Shown: in pieces, positions 33,450 through 45,813 of the stretch
Layout: every line of letters starts with the position of its first letter
How positions within the stretch are numbered: position 1 is the first letter of the stretch
Source: Anthopleura xanthogrammica
Taxonomy: Eukaryota; Cnidaria; Anthozoa; Actiniaria; Actiniidae
Length of the DNA: 64,000 bases
Reading direction: 5' to 3'
NCBI GenBank assembly: GCA_964019055.1
Contig: OZ025216.1
Span: 6,501,840 to 6,565,839, forward strand
The notes under the pieces: model-generated
The model's database searches: none
The model's input: the letters and a program-made list of their open reading frames with translations, nothing else
Told to the model about the DNA's origin: nothing
Program-made: the position numbers and the translations under genes

Positions 33450-36400
33450 ATCTCAAGAGGTATTTTCAGGAGCAAAAAGTGGGGGTTTCAGCCAACCGGT
33501 CACACCGTCAGCGAAAAACCTGGTTTTGAGAGCCAAAATAGCCATTTTTCAGTTTTTGGGGCTAAAAAGGTTTTTTTCCCAGCAAAACAGTGTTTTGGAC
33601 ACCGAAAATGTGCTTTTCTCGGCCAAAGGGTGCGTTTAGCAGTGAAAACGTCGTGTTTGGACCAAGAGAAAATTCTCAGCAAAATTCCAATTTGGTCAGC
33701 AAAAAAACAGTTTTTTTGACCAAAAAGCACCTATTCTCAGCCAAAACCCCATTTTTTTTCGCCAAAAAGTCGTGTTTTTATCTCGAGGTATTTTCAGGAG
33801 CAAAAAGTGGGGGTTTCAGCCAACCGGTCACGCCGTCAGTGAAAAACCTGGTTTTGAGAGCCAAAATAGCCATTTTTCAGTTTTTGGGGCTAAAAAGGTT
33901 TTTTTCCCAGCAAAACAGTGTTTTGGACACCGAAAATGTGCTTTTCTCGGCCAAAGGGTGCGTTTAGCAGTGAAAACGTCGTGTTTGGACCAAGAGAAAA
34001 TTCTCAGCAAAATTCCAATTTGGTCAGCAAAAAACAGTTTTTTTGACCAAAAAGCACCTAATCTCAGCCAAAACCCCATTTTTTTTCGCCAAAAAGTCGT
34101 GTTTTTATCTCAAGAGGGATTTTCAGGAGCAAAAAGTGGGGGTTTCAGCCAACCGGTCACGCCGTCAGCGAAAAACCTGGTTTTGAGAGCCAAAATAGCC
34201 ATTTTTCAGTTTTTGGGGCTAAAAAGGTTTTTTCCCCAGCAAAACAGTGTTTTGGACACCGAAAATGTGCTTTTCTCGGCCAAAGGGTGCGTTTAGCAGT
34301 GAAAACGTCGTGTTTGGACCAAGAGAAAATTCTCAGCAAAATTCCAATTTGGTCAGCAAAAAACAGTTTTTTTGACCAAAAAGCACCTATTCTCAGCCAA
34401 AACCCCATTTCTTTTCGCCAAAAAGTCGTGTTTTTATCTCAAGAGGGATTTTCAGGAGCAAAAAGTGGGGGTTTCAGCCAACCGGTCACGCCGTCAGCGA
34501 AAAACCTGGTTTTGAGAGCCAAAATAGCCATTTTTCAGTTTTTGGGGCTAAAAAGGTTTTTTCCCCCGCAAAACAGTGTTTTGGACACCGAAAATGTGCT
34601 TTTCTCGGCCAAAGGGTGCGTTTAGCAGTGAAAACGTCGTGTTTGGACCAAGAGAAAATTCTCAGCAAAATTCCAATTTGGTCAGCAAAAAACAGTTTTT
34701 TTGACCAAAAAGCACCTATTCTCAGCCAAAACCCCATTTTTTTTCGCCAAAAAGTCGTGTTTTTATCTCAAGAGGGATTTTCAGGAGCAAAAAGTGGGGG
34801 TTTCAGCCAACCGGTCACGCCGTCAGCGAAAAACCTGGTTTTGAGAGCCAAAATAGCCATTTTTCAGTTTTTGGGGCTAAAAAGGTTTTTTTCCCAGCAA
34901 AACAGTGTTTTGGACACCGAAAATGTGCTTTTCTCGGCCAAAGGGTGCGTTTAGCAGTGAAGACGTCGTGTTTGGACCAAGAGAAAATTCTCAGCAAAAT
35001 TCCAATTTGGTCAGCAAAAAAACAGTTTTTTTGACCAAAAAGCACCTATTCTCAGCCAAAACCCCATTTTTTTTCGCCAAAAAGTCTTGTTTTTTTTATC
35101 TCAAGAGGTATTTTCAGGAGCAAAAAGTGGGGGTTTCAGCCAACCGGTCACACCGTCAGCGAAAAACCTGGTTTTGAGAGCCAAAATAGCCATTTTTCAG
35201 TTTTTGGGGCTAAAAAGGTTTTTTTCCCAGCAAAACAGTGTTTTGGACACCGAAAATGTGCTTTTCTCGGCCAAAGGGTGCGTTTAGCAGTGAAAACGTC
35301 GTGTTTGGACCAAGAGAAAATTCTCAGCAAAATTCCAATTTGGTCAGCAAAAAAACAGTTTTTTTGACCAAAAAGCACCTATTCTCAGCCAAAACCCCAT
35401 TTTTTTTCGCCAAAAAGTCGTGTTTTTATCTCGAGGTATTTTCAGGAGCAAAAAGTGGGGGTTTCAGCCAACCGGTCACGCCGTCAGTGAAAAACCTGGT
35501 TTTGAGAGCCAAAATAGCCATTTTTCAGTTTTTGGGGCTAAAAAGGTTTTTTTCCCAGCAAAACAGTGTTTTGGACACCGAAAATGTGCTTTTCTCGGCC
35601 AAAGGGTGCGTTTAGCAGTGAAAACGTCGTGTTTGGACCAAGAGAAAATTCTCAGCAAAATTCCAATTTGGTCAGCAAAAAACAGTTTTTTTGACCAAAA
35701 AGCACCTAATCTCAGCCAAAACCCCATTTTTTTTCGCCAAAAAGTCGTGTTTTTATCTCAAGAGGGATTTTCAGGAGCAAAAAGTGGGGGTTTCAGCCAA
35801 CCGGTCACGCCGTCAGCGAAAAACCTGGTTTTGAGAGCCAAAATAGCCATTTTTCAGTTTTTGGGGCTAAAAAGGTTTTTTCCCCAGCAAAACAGTGTTT
35901 TGGACACCGAAAATGTGCTTTTCTCGGCCAAAGGGTGCGTTTAGCAGTGAAAACGTCGTGTTTGGACCAAGAGAAAATTCTCAGCAAAATTCCAATTTGG
36001 TCAGCAAAAAACAGTTTTTTTGACCAAAAAGCACCTATTCTCAGCCAAAACCCCATTTCTTTTCGCCAAAAAGTCGTGTTTTTATCTCAAGAGGGATTTT
36101 CAGGAGCAAAAAGTGGGGGTTTCAGCCAACCGGTCACGCCGTCAGCGAAAAACCTGGTTTTGAGAGCCAAAATAGCCATTTTTCAGTTTTTGGGGCTAAA
36201 AAGGTTTTTTCCCCCGCAAAACAGTGTTTTGGACACCGAAAATGTGCTTTTCTCGGCCAAAGGGTGCGTTTAGCAGTGAAAACGTCGTGTTTGGACCAAG
36301 AGAAAATTCTCAGCAAAATTCCAATTTGGTCAGCAAAAAACAGTTTTTTTGACCAAAAAGCACCTATTCTCAGCCAAAACCCCATTTTTTTTCGCCAAAA

Positions 36401-36733
36401 AGTCGTGTTTTTATCTCAAGAGGGATTTTCAGGAGCAAAAAGTGGGGGTTTCAGCCAACCGGTCACGCCGTCAGCGAAAAACCTGGTTTTGAGAGCCAAA
36501 ATAGCCATTTTTCAGTTTTTGGGGCTAAAAAGGTTTTTTTCCCAGCAAAACAGTGTTTTGGACACCGAAAATGTGCTTTTCTCGGCCAAAGGGTGCGTTT
36601 AGCAGTGAAGACGTCGTGTTTGGACCAAGAGAAAATTCTCAGCAAAATTCCAATTTGGTCAGCAAAAAAACAGTTTTTTTGACCAAAAAGCACCTATTCT
36701 CAGCCAAAACCCCATTTTTTTTCGCCAAAAAGT
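33450..36733 (+). repeat. Five-monomer tandem duplication (period 1648 bp)
   Basis: The first copy runs from about 33450 to 35085, the second from about 35098 to 36733. At least seven rare marks recur at exactly +1648 bp: CACACCGTC (33501 and 35149), seven A before CAG (units 33630 and 35278), CTCGAGG from loss of AA (33782 and 35430), GTCAGTGAAAA, CACCTAATCTC (units 33958 and 35606), CATTTCTTTTCG with CCCCCGCAAAAC (units 34287 and 35935), and GTGAAGACG (start of units 34945 and 36593). The period is 328+329+329+329+333. Unit 34945 alone has GTCTTG followed by eight T near 35087-35098, which sets the breakpoint region. So many private marks in common imply a recent event. Confidence 0.92.
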
Positions 36734-36922
36734 CGTGTTTTTATCTCAAGAGGTATTTTCAGGAGCAAAAAGTAGGGGTTTCAGCCAACCGGTCACGCCG
36801 TCAGCGAAAAACCTGGTTTTGAGAGCCAAAATAGCCATTTTTCAGTTTTTGGGGCTAAAAAGGTTTTTTTCCCAGCAAAACAGTGTTTTGGACACCGAAA
36901 ATGTGCTTTTCTCGGCCAAAGG

Positions 36923-37581
36923 GTGCGTTTAGCAGTGAAAACGTCGTGTTTGGACCAAGAGAAAATTCTCAGCAAAATTCCAATTTGGTCAGCAAAAAAC
37001 AGTTTTTTTGACCAAAAAGCACCTAATCTCAGCCAAAACCCCATTTTTTTTCGCCAAAAAGTCGTGTTTTTATCTCAAGAGGGATTTTCAGGAGCAAAAA
37101 GTGGGGGTTTCAGCCAACCGGTCACGCCGTCAGCGAAAAATCTGGTTTTGAGAGCCAAAATAGCCATTTTTCAGTTTTTGGGGCTAAAAAGGTTTTTTTC
37201 CCAGCAAAACAGTGTTTTGGACACCGAAAATGTGCTTTTCTCGGCCAAAGGGTGCGTTTAGCAGTGAAAACGTCGTGTTTGGACCAAGAGAAAATTCTCA
37301 GCAAAATTCCAATTTGGTCAGCAAAAAACAGTTTTTTTGACCAAAAAGCACCTATTCTCAGCCAAAACCCCATTTTTTTTTCGCCAAAAAGTCGTGTTTT
37401 TATCTCAAGAGGTATTTTCAGGAGCAAAAAGTGGGGGTTTCAGCCAACCGGTCACGCCGTCAGCGAAAAACCTGGTTTTGAGAGCCAAAATAGCCATTTT
37501 TCAGTTTTTGGGGCTAAAAAGGTTTTTTTCCCAGCAAAACAGTGTTTTGGACACCGAAAATGTGCTTTTCTCGGCCAAAGG
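36923..37581 (+). repeat. Units linking the 1648-bp block to the dimer block
   Basis: Unit 36923 repeats CACCTAATCTC and GAGGGATT of units 33958 and 35606, 1317 bp after the latter, and adds AAATCTGG near 37140. It looks like a further, shorter exchange product of the same family. Unit 37252 is 330 bp through nine T after CCCCA. Confidence 0.75.
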
Positions 37582-38899
37582 GTGCGTTTAGCAGTGAAAA
37601 CGTCGTGTTTGGACCAAGAGAAAATTCTCAGCAAAATTCCAATTTGGTCAGCAAAAAAACAGTTTTTTTGACCAAAAAGCACCTATTCTCAGCCAAAACC
37701 CCATTTTTTTTCGCCAAAAAGTCGTGTTTTTATCTCAAGAGGTATTTTCAGGAGCAAAAAGTGGGGGTTTCAGCCAACCGGTCACGCCGTCAGCGAAAAA
37801 CCTGGTTTTGAGAGCCAAAATAGCCATTTTTCAGTTTTTGGGGCTAAAAAGGTTTTTTTCCCAGCAAAACAGTGTTTTGGACACCGAAAATGTGCTTTTC
37901 TCGGCCAAAGGGTGCGTTTAGCAGTGAAAACGTCGTGTTTGGACCAAGAGAAAATTCTCAGCGAAATTCCAATTTGGTCAGCAAAAAACAGTTTTTTTGA
38001 CCAAAAAGCACCTATTCTCAGCCAAAACCCCATTTTTTTTCGCCAAAAAGTCGTGTTTTTATCTCAAGAGGTATTTTCAGGAGCAAAAAGTGGGGGTTTC
38101 AGCCAACCGGTCACGCCGTCAGCGAAAAACCTGGTTTTGAGAGCCAAAATAGCCATTTTTCAGTTTTTGGGGCTAAAAAGGTTTTTTTCCCAGCAAAACA
38201 GTGTTTTGGACACCGAAAATGTGCTTTTCTCGGCCAAAGGGTGCGTTTAGCAGTGAAAACGTCGTGTTTGGACCAAGAGAAAATTCTCAGCAAAATTCCA
38301 ATTTGGTCAGCAAAAAAACAGTTTTTTTGACCAAAAAGCACCTATTCTCAGCCAAAACCCCATTTTTTTTCGCCAAAAAGTCGTGTTTTTATCTCAAGAG
38401 GTATTTTCAGGAGCAAAAAGTGGGGGTTTCAGCCAACCGGTCACGCCGTCAGCGAAAAACCTGGTTTTGAGAGCCAAAATAGCCATTTTTCAGTTTTTGG
38501 GGCTAAAAAGGTTTTTTTCCCAGCAAAACAGTGTTTTGGACACCGAAAATGTGCTTTTCTCGGCCAAAGGGTGCGTTTAGCAGTGAAAACGTCGTGTTTG
38601 GACCAAGAGAAAATTCTCAGCGAAATTCCAATTTGGTCAGCAAAAAACAGTTTTTTTGACCAAAAAGCACCTATTCTCAGCCAAAACCCCATTTTTTTTC
38701 GCCAAAAAGTCGTGTTTTTATCTCAAGAGGTATTTTCAGGAGCAAAAAGTGGGGGTTTCAGCCAACCGGTCACGCCGTCAGCGAAAAACCTGGTTTTGAG
38801 AGCCAAAATAGCCATTTTTCAGTTTTTGGGGCTAAAAAGGTTTTTTTCCCAGCAAAACAGTGTTTTGGACACCGAAAATGTGCTTTTCTCGGCCAAAGG
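37582..38899 (+). repeat. Two-monomer duplication (659 bp, two copies)
   Basis: Units 37582 and 38241 are 330 bp with seven A before CAG; units 37912 and 38571 carry CTCAGCGAAATTCC. The order 330+329, 330+329 gives two 659-bp copies that look the same at every position I compared. Confidence 0.88.
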
Positions 38900-39557
38900 G
38901 TGCGTTAAGCAGTGAAAACGTCGTGTTTGGACCAAGAGAAAATTCTCAGCAAAATTCCAATTTGGTCAGCAAAAACCAGTTTTTTTGACCAAAAAGCACC
39001 TATTCTCAGCCAAAACCCCATTTTTTTTCGCCAAAAAGTCGTGTTTTTATCTCAAGAGGTATTTTCAGGAGCAAAAAATGGGGGTTTCAGCCAACCGGTC
39101 ACGCCGTCAGCGAAAAACCTGGTTTTGAGAGCCAAAATAGCCATTTTTCAGTTTTTGGGGCTAAAAAGGTTTTTTTCCCAGCAAAACAGTGTTTTGGACA
39201 CCGAAAATGTGCTTTTCTCGGCCAAAGGGTGCGTTAAGCAGTGAAAACGTCGTGTTTGGACCAAGAGAAAATTCTCAGCAAAATTCCAATTTGGTCAGCA
39301 AAAACCAGTTTTTTTGACCAAAAAGCACCTATTCTCAGCCAAAACCCCATTTTTTTTCGCCAAAAAGTCGTGTTTTTATCTCAAGAGGGATTTTCAGGAG
39401 CAAAAAGTGGGGGTTTCAGCCAACCGGTCACGCCGTCAGCGAAAAACCTGGTTTTGAGAGCCAAAATAGCCATTTTTCAGTTTTTGGGGCTAAAAAGGTT
39501 TTTTTCCCAGCAAAACAGTGTTTTGGACACCGAAAATGTGCTTTTCTCGGCCAAAGG
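38900..39557 (+). repeat. Duplicated single monomer with GCGTTAAGCAG
   Basis: Units 38900 and 39229 both start GTGCGTTAAGCAG and both have GCAAAAACCAG near 38970 and 39299. Unit 38900 also has AAAAAATGGGGG and unit 39229 has GAGGGATT. The pair directly follows the 659-bp dimer block, so several exchange events are stacked in 2 kb. Confidence 0.85.
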
Positions 39558-42500
39558 GTGCGTTTAGCAGTGAAAACGTCGTGTTTGGACCAAGAGAAAA
39601 TTCTCAGCAAAATTCCAATTTGGTCAGCAAAAAACAGTTTTTTGGACCAAAAAGCACCTATTCTCAGCCAAAACCCCATTTTTTTTCGCCAAAAAGTCGT
39701 GTTTTTATCTCAAGAGGTATTTTCAGGAGCAAAAAGTGGGGGTTTCAGCCAACCGGTCACGCCGTCAGCGAAAAACCTGGTTTTGAGAGCCAAAATAGCC
39801 ATTTTTCAGTTTTTGGGGCTAAAAAGGTTTTTTTCCCAGCAAAACAGTGTTTTGGACACCGAAAATGTGCTTTTGTCGGCCAAAGGGTGCGTTTAGCAGT
39901 GAAAACGTCGTGTTTGGACCAAGAGAAAATTCTCAGCAAAATTCCAATTTGGTCAGCAAAAAAACAGTTTTTTTGACCAAAAAGCACCTATTCTCAGCCA
40001 AAACCCCATTTTTTTTCGCCAAAAAGTCGTGTTTTTATCTCAAGAGGTATTTTCAGGAGCAAAAAGTGGGGGTTTCAGCCAACCGGTCACGCCGTCAGCG
40101 AAAAACCTGGTTTTGAGAGCCAAAATAGCCATTTTTCAGTTTTTGGGGCTAAAAAGTTTTTTTTCCCAGCAAAACAGTGTTTTGGACACCGAAAATGTGC
40201 TTTTCTCGGCCAAAGGGTGCGTTTAGCAGTGAAAACGTCGTGTTTGGACCAAGAGAAAATTCTCAGCAAAATTCCAATTTGGTCAGCAAAAAACAGTTTT
40301 TTTGACCAAAAAGCACCTATTCTCAGCCAAAACCCCATTTTTTTTCGCCAAAAAGTCGTGTTTTTATCTCAAGAGGGATTTTCAGGAGCAAAAAGTGGGG
40401 GTTTCAGCCAACCGGTCACGCCATCAGCGAAAAACCTGGTTTTGAGAGCCAAAATAGCCATTTTTCAGTTTTTGGGGCTAAAAAGGTTTTTTCCCAGCAA
40501 AACAGTGTTTTGGACACCGAAAATGTGCTTTTCTCGGCCAAAGGGTGCGTTTAGCAGTGAAAACGTCGTGTTTGGACCAAGAGAAAATTCTCAGCAAAAT
40601 TCCAATTTGGTCAGCAAAAAACAGTTTTTTTGACCAAAAAGCACCTATTCTCAGCCAAAACCCCATTTTTTTTCGCCAAAAAGTCGTGTTTTTATCTCAA
40701 GAGGTATTTTCAGGAGCAAAAAGTGGGGGTTTCAGCCAACCGGTCACGCCGTCAGCGAAAAACCTGGTTTTGAGAGCCAAAATAGCCATTTTTTCAGTTT
40801 TTGGGGCTAAAAAGGTTTTTTTCCCAGCAAAACAGTGTTTTGGACACCGAAAATGTGCTTTTCTCGGCCAAAGGGTGCGTTTAGCAGTGAAAACGTCGTG
40901 TTTGGACCAAGAGAAAATTCTCAGCAAAATTCCAATTTGGTCAGCAAAAAACAGTTTTTTTGACCAAAAAGCACCTATTCTCAGCCAAAACCCCATTTTT
41001 TTTCGCCAAAAAGTCGTGTTTTTATCTCAAGAGGTATTTTCAGGAGCAAAAAATGGGGGTTTCAGCCAACCGGTCACGCCGTCAGCGAAAAACCTGGTTT
41101 TGAGAGCCAAAATAGCCATTTTTCAGTTTTTGGGGCTAAAAAGGTTTTTTTCCCAGCAAAACAGTGTTTTGGACACCGAAAATGTGCTTTTCTCTGCCAA
41201 AGGGTGCGTTTAGCAGTGAAAACGTCGTGTTTGGACCAAGAGAAAATTCTCAGCAAAATTCCAATTTGGTCAGCAAAAAACAGTTTTTTTGACCAAAAAG
41301 CACCTATTCTCAGCCAAAACCCCATTTTTTTTCGCCAAAAAGTCGTGTTTTTATCTCAAGAGGTATTTTCAGGAGCAAAAAGTGGGGGTTTCAGCCAACC
41401 GGTCACGCCGTCAGCGAAAAACCTGGTTTTGAGAGCCAAAATAGCCATTTTTCAGTTTTTGGGGCTAAAAAGGTTTTTTTCCCAGCAAAACAGTATTTTG
41501 GACACCGAAAATGTGCTTTTCTCGGCCAAAGGGTGCGTTTAGCAGTGAAAACGTCGTGTTTGGACCAAGAGAAAATTCTCAGCAAAATTCCAATTTGGTC
41601 AGCAAAAAACAGTTTTTTTGACCAAAAAGCACCTATTCTCAGCCAAAACCTCATTTTTTTCCGCCAAAAAGTCGTGTTTTTATCTCAAGAGGTATTTTCA
41701 GGAGCAAAAAGTGGGGGTTTCAGCCAACCGGTCACGCCGTCAGCGAAAAACCTGGTTTTGAGAGCCAAAATAGCCATTTTTCAGTTTTTGGGGCTAAAAA
41801 GGTTTTTTTCCCAGCAAAACAGTGTTTTGGACACCGAAAATGTGCTTTTCTCGGCCAAAGGGTGCGTTTAGCAGTGAAAACGTCGTGTTTGGACCAAGAG
41901 AAAATTCTCAGCAAAATTCCAATTTGGTCAGCAAAAAACAGTTTTTTTGACCAAAAAGCACCTATTCTCAGCCAAAACCCCATTTTTTTTCGCCAAAAAG
42001 TCGTGTTTTTATCTCAAGAGGTATTTTCAGGAGCAAAAAGTGGGGGTTTCAGCCAACCGGTCACGCCGTCAGCGAAAAACCTGGTTTTGAGAGCGAAAAT
42101 AGCCATTTTTTCAGTTTTTGGGGCTAAAAAGGTTTTTTTCCCAGCAAAACAGTGTTTTGGACACCGAAAATGTGCTTTTCTCGGCCAAAGGGTGCGTTTA
42201 GCAGTGAAAACGTCGTGTTTGGACCAAGAGAAAATTCTCATCAAAATTCCAATTTGGTCAGCAAAAAACAGTTTTTTTGACCAAAAAGCACCTATTCTCA
42301 GCCAAAACCCCATTTCTTTTCGCCAAAAAGTCGTGTTTTTATCTCAAGAGGTATTTTCAGGAGCAAAAAGTGGGGGTTTCAGCCAACCGGTCACGCCGTC
42401 AGCGAAAAACCTGGTTTTGAGAGCCAAAATAGCCATTTTTTCAGTTTTTGGGGCTAAAAAGGTTTTTTTCCCAGCAAAACAGTGTTTTGGACACCGAAAA

Positions 42501-44494
42501 TGTGCTTTTCTCGGCCAAAGGGTGCGTTTAGCAGTGAAAACGTCGTGTTTGGACCAAGAGAAAATTCTCAGCAAAATTCCAATTTGGTCAGCAAAAAACA
42601 GTTTTTTTGACCAAAAAGCACCTAATCTCAGCCAAAACCCCATTTTTTTTCGCCAAAAAGTCGTGTTTTTATCTCAAGAGGTATTTTCAGGAGCAAAAAA
42701 TGGGGGTTTCAGCCAACCGGTCACGCCGTCAGCGAAAAACCTGGTTTTGAGAGCCAAAATAGCCATTTTTCAGTTTTTGGGGCTAAAAAGGTTTTTTTCC
42801 CAGCAAAACAGTGTTTTGGACACCGAAAATGTGCTTTTCTCGGCCAAAGGGTGCGTTTAGCAGTGAAAACGTCGTGTTTGGACCAAGAGAAAATTCTCAG
42901 CAAAATTCCAATTTGGTCAGCAAAAAACAGTTTTTTTGACCAAAAAGCACCTATTCTCAGCCAAAACCCCATTTTTTTTCGCCAAAAAGTCGTGTTTTTA
43001 TCTCAAGAGGTATTTTCAGGAGCAAAAAATGGGGGTTTCAGCCAACCGGTCACGCCGTCAGCGAAAAACCTGGTTTTGAGAGCCAAAATAGCCATTTTTC
43101 AGTTTTTGGGGCTAAAAAGGTTTTTTTCCCAGCAAAACAGTGTTTTGGACACCGAAAATGTCCTTTCTCGGCCAAAGGGTGCGTTTAGCAGTGAAAACGT
43201 CGTGTTTGGACCAAGAGAAAATTCTCAGCAAAATTCCAATTTGGTCAGCAAAAAACAGTTTTTTTGACCAAAAAGCACCTATTCTCAGCCAAAACCCCAT
43301 TTTTTTTCGCCAAAAAGTCGTGTTTTTATCTCAAGAGGTATTTTCAGGAGCAAAAAGTGGGGGTTTCAGCCAACCGGTCACGCCGTCAGCGAAAAACCTG
43401 GTTTTGAGAGCCAAAATAGCCATTTTTCAGTTTTTGGGGCTAAAAAGGTTTTTTTCCCAGCAAAACAGTGTTTTGGACACCGAAAATGTGCTTTTCTCGG
43501 CCAAAGGGTGCGTTTAGCAGTGAAAACGTCGTGTTTGGACCAAGAGAAAATTCTCAGCAAAATTCCAATTTGGTCAGCAAAAAACAGTTTTTTTAACCAA
43601 AAAGCACCTATTCTCAGCCAAAACCCCATTTTTTTTCGCCAAAAAGTCGTGTTTTTATCTCAAGAGGGATTTTCAGGAGCAAAAAGTGGGGGTTTCAGCC
43701 AACCGGTCACGCCGTCAGCGAAAAACCTGGTTTTGAGAGCCAAAATAGCCATTTTTCAGTTTTTGGAGCTAAAAAGGTTTTTTTCCCAGCAAAACAGTGT
43801 TTTGGACACCGAAAATGTGCTTTTCTCGGCCAAAGGGTGCGTTTAGCAGTGAAAACGTCGTGTTTGGACCAAGAGAAAATTCTCAGCAAAATTCCAATTT
43901 GGTCAGCAAAAAACAGTTTTTTTGACCAAAAAGCACCTATTCTCAGCCAAAACCCCATTTTTTTTCGCCAAAAAGTCGTGTTTTTATCTCAAGAGGGATT
44001 TTCAGGAGCAAAAAGTGGGGGTTTCAGCCAACCGGTCACGCCGTCAGCGAAAAACCTGGTTTTGAGAGCCAAAATAGCCATTTTTCAGTTTTTGGGGCTA
44101 AAAAGGTTTTTTTCCCAGCAAAACAGTGTTTTGGACACCGAAAATGTGCTTTTCTCGGCCAAAGGGTGCGTTTAGCAGTGAAAACGTCGTGTTTGGACCA
44201 AGAGAAAATTCTCAGCAAAATTCCAATTTGGTCAGCAAAAAACAGTTTTTTTGACCAAAAAGCACCTATTCTCAGCCAAAACCCCATTTTTTTTCACCAA
44301 AAAGTCGTGTTTTTATCTCAAGAGGTATTTTCAGGAGCAAAAAGTGGGGGTTTCAGCCAACCGGTCACGCCGTCAGCGAAAAACCTGGTTTTGAGAGCCA
44401 AAATAGCCATTTTTCAGTTTTTGGGGCTAAAAAGGTTTTTTTCCCAGCAAAACAGTGTTTTGGACACCGAAAATGTGCTTTTCTCGGCCAAAGG
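39558..44494 (+). repeat. Monomers rich in 1-bp length variants
   Basis: Fifteen monomers, six of them off-size: 39887, 40545, 41862 and 42192 (330 bp), 40217 and 42851 (328 bp). AAAAAATGGGGG marks units 40875, 42522 and 42851. Six T before CAG marks 40545, 41862 and 42192. Other changes are CAGTTTTTTGGACC and TTTTGTCGGCC in unit 39558, CATCAGCG in 40217, CTCTGCC in 40875, CAGTATTTTGG in 41204, CCTCATTTTTTTCCGCC in 41533, GAGCGAAAATAG in 41862, CTCATCAAAATT in 42192, TTTTTAACC and TTTTTGGAGCT in 43508, and TTTTCACCAAA in 44166. GAGGGATT is on 43508 and 43837. Confidence 0.8.
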
Positions 44495-45484
44495 GTGCGT
44501 TTAGCAGTGAAAACGTCGTGTTTGGACCAAGAGAAAATTCTCAGCAAAATTCCAATTTGGTCAGCAAAAAACAGTTTTTTTGACCAAAAAGCACCTATTC
44601 TCAGCCAAAACCCCATTTTTTTTTCGCCAAAAAGTCGTGTTTTTATCTCAAGAGGTATTTTCAGGAGCAAAAAGTGGGGGTTTCAGCCAACCGGTCACGC
44701 CGTCAGCGAAAAACCTGGTTTTGAGAGCCAAAATAGCCATTTTTCAGTTTTTGGGGCTAAAAAGGTTTTTTCCCCAGCAAAACAGTGTTTTGGACACCGA
44801 AAATGTGCTTTTCTCGGCCAAAGGGTGCGTTTAGCAGTGAAAACGTCGTGTTTGGACCAAGAGAAAATTCTCAGCAAAATTCCAATTTGGTCAGCAAAAA
44901 ACAGTTTTTTTGACCAAAAAGCACCTATTCTCAGCCAAAACCCCATTTTTTTTTCGCCAAAAAGTCGTGTTTTTATCTCAAGAGGTATTTTCAGGAGCAA
45001 AAAGTGGGGGTTTCAGCCAACCGGTCACGCCGTCAGCGAAAAACCTGGTTTTGAGAGCCAAAATAGCCATTTTTCAGTTTTTGGGGCTAAAAAGGTTTTT
45101 TCCCCAGCAAAACAGTGTTTTGGACACCGAAAATGTGCTTTTCTCGGCCAAAGGGTGCGTTTAGCAGTGAAAACGTCGTGTTTGGACCAAGAGAAAATTC
45201 TCAGCAAAATTCCAATTTGGTCAGCAAAAAACAGTTTTTTTGACCAAAAAGCACCTATTCTCAGCCAAAACCCCATTTTTTTTTCGCCAAAAAGTCGTGT
45301 TTTTATCTCAAGAGGTATTTTCAGGAGCAAAAAGTGGGGGTTTCAGCCAACCGGTCACGCCGTCAGCGAAAAACCTGGTTTTGAGAGCCAAAATAGCCAT
45401 TTTTCAGTTTTTGGGGCTAAAAAGGTTTTTTCCCCAGCAAAACAGTGTTTTGGACACCGAAAATGTGCTTTTCTCGGCCAAAGG
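44495..45484 (+). repeat. Three consecutive 330-bp monomers carrying the same two marks
   Basis: Units 44495, 44825 and 45155 each have nine T after CCCCA and six T before CCCCAGC, and look identical throughout. Because 330 is divisible by three, a stop-free frame runs through all of them and into the next unit (44495-45823, 442 codons from a GTG). This is the longest open frame in the window, yet it is explained by length alone. Single-monomer amplification of one variant is the simplest origin. Confidence 0.92.
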
Positions 45485-45813
45485 GTGCGTTTAGCAGTGA
45501 AAACGTCGTGTTTGGACCAAGAGAAAATTCTCAGCAAAATTCCAATTTGGTCAGCAAAAAACAGTTTTTTTGACCAAAAAGCACCTATTCTCAGCCAAAA
45601 CCCCATTTTTTTTCGCCAAAAAGTCGTGTTTTTATCTCAAGAGGGATTTTCAGGAGCAAAAAGTGGGGGTTTCAGCCAACCGGTCACGCCGTCAGCGAAA
45701 AACCTGGTTTTGAGAGCCAAAATAGCCATTTTTCAGTTTTTGGGGCTAAAAAGGTTTTTTTCCCAGCAAAACAGTGTTTTGGACACCGAAAATGTGCTTT
45801 TCTCGGCCAAAGG

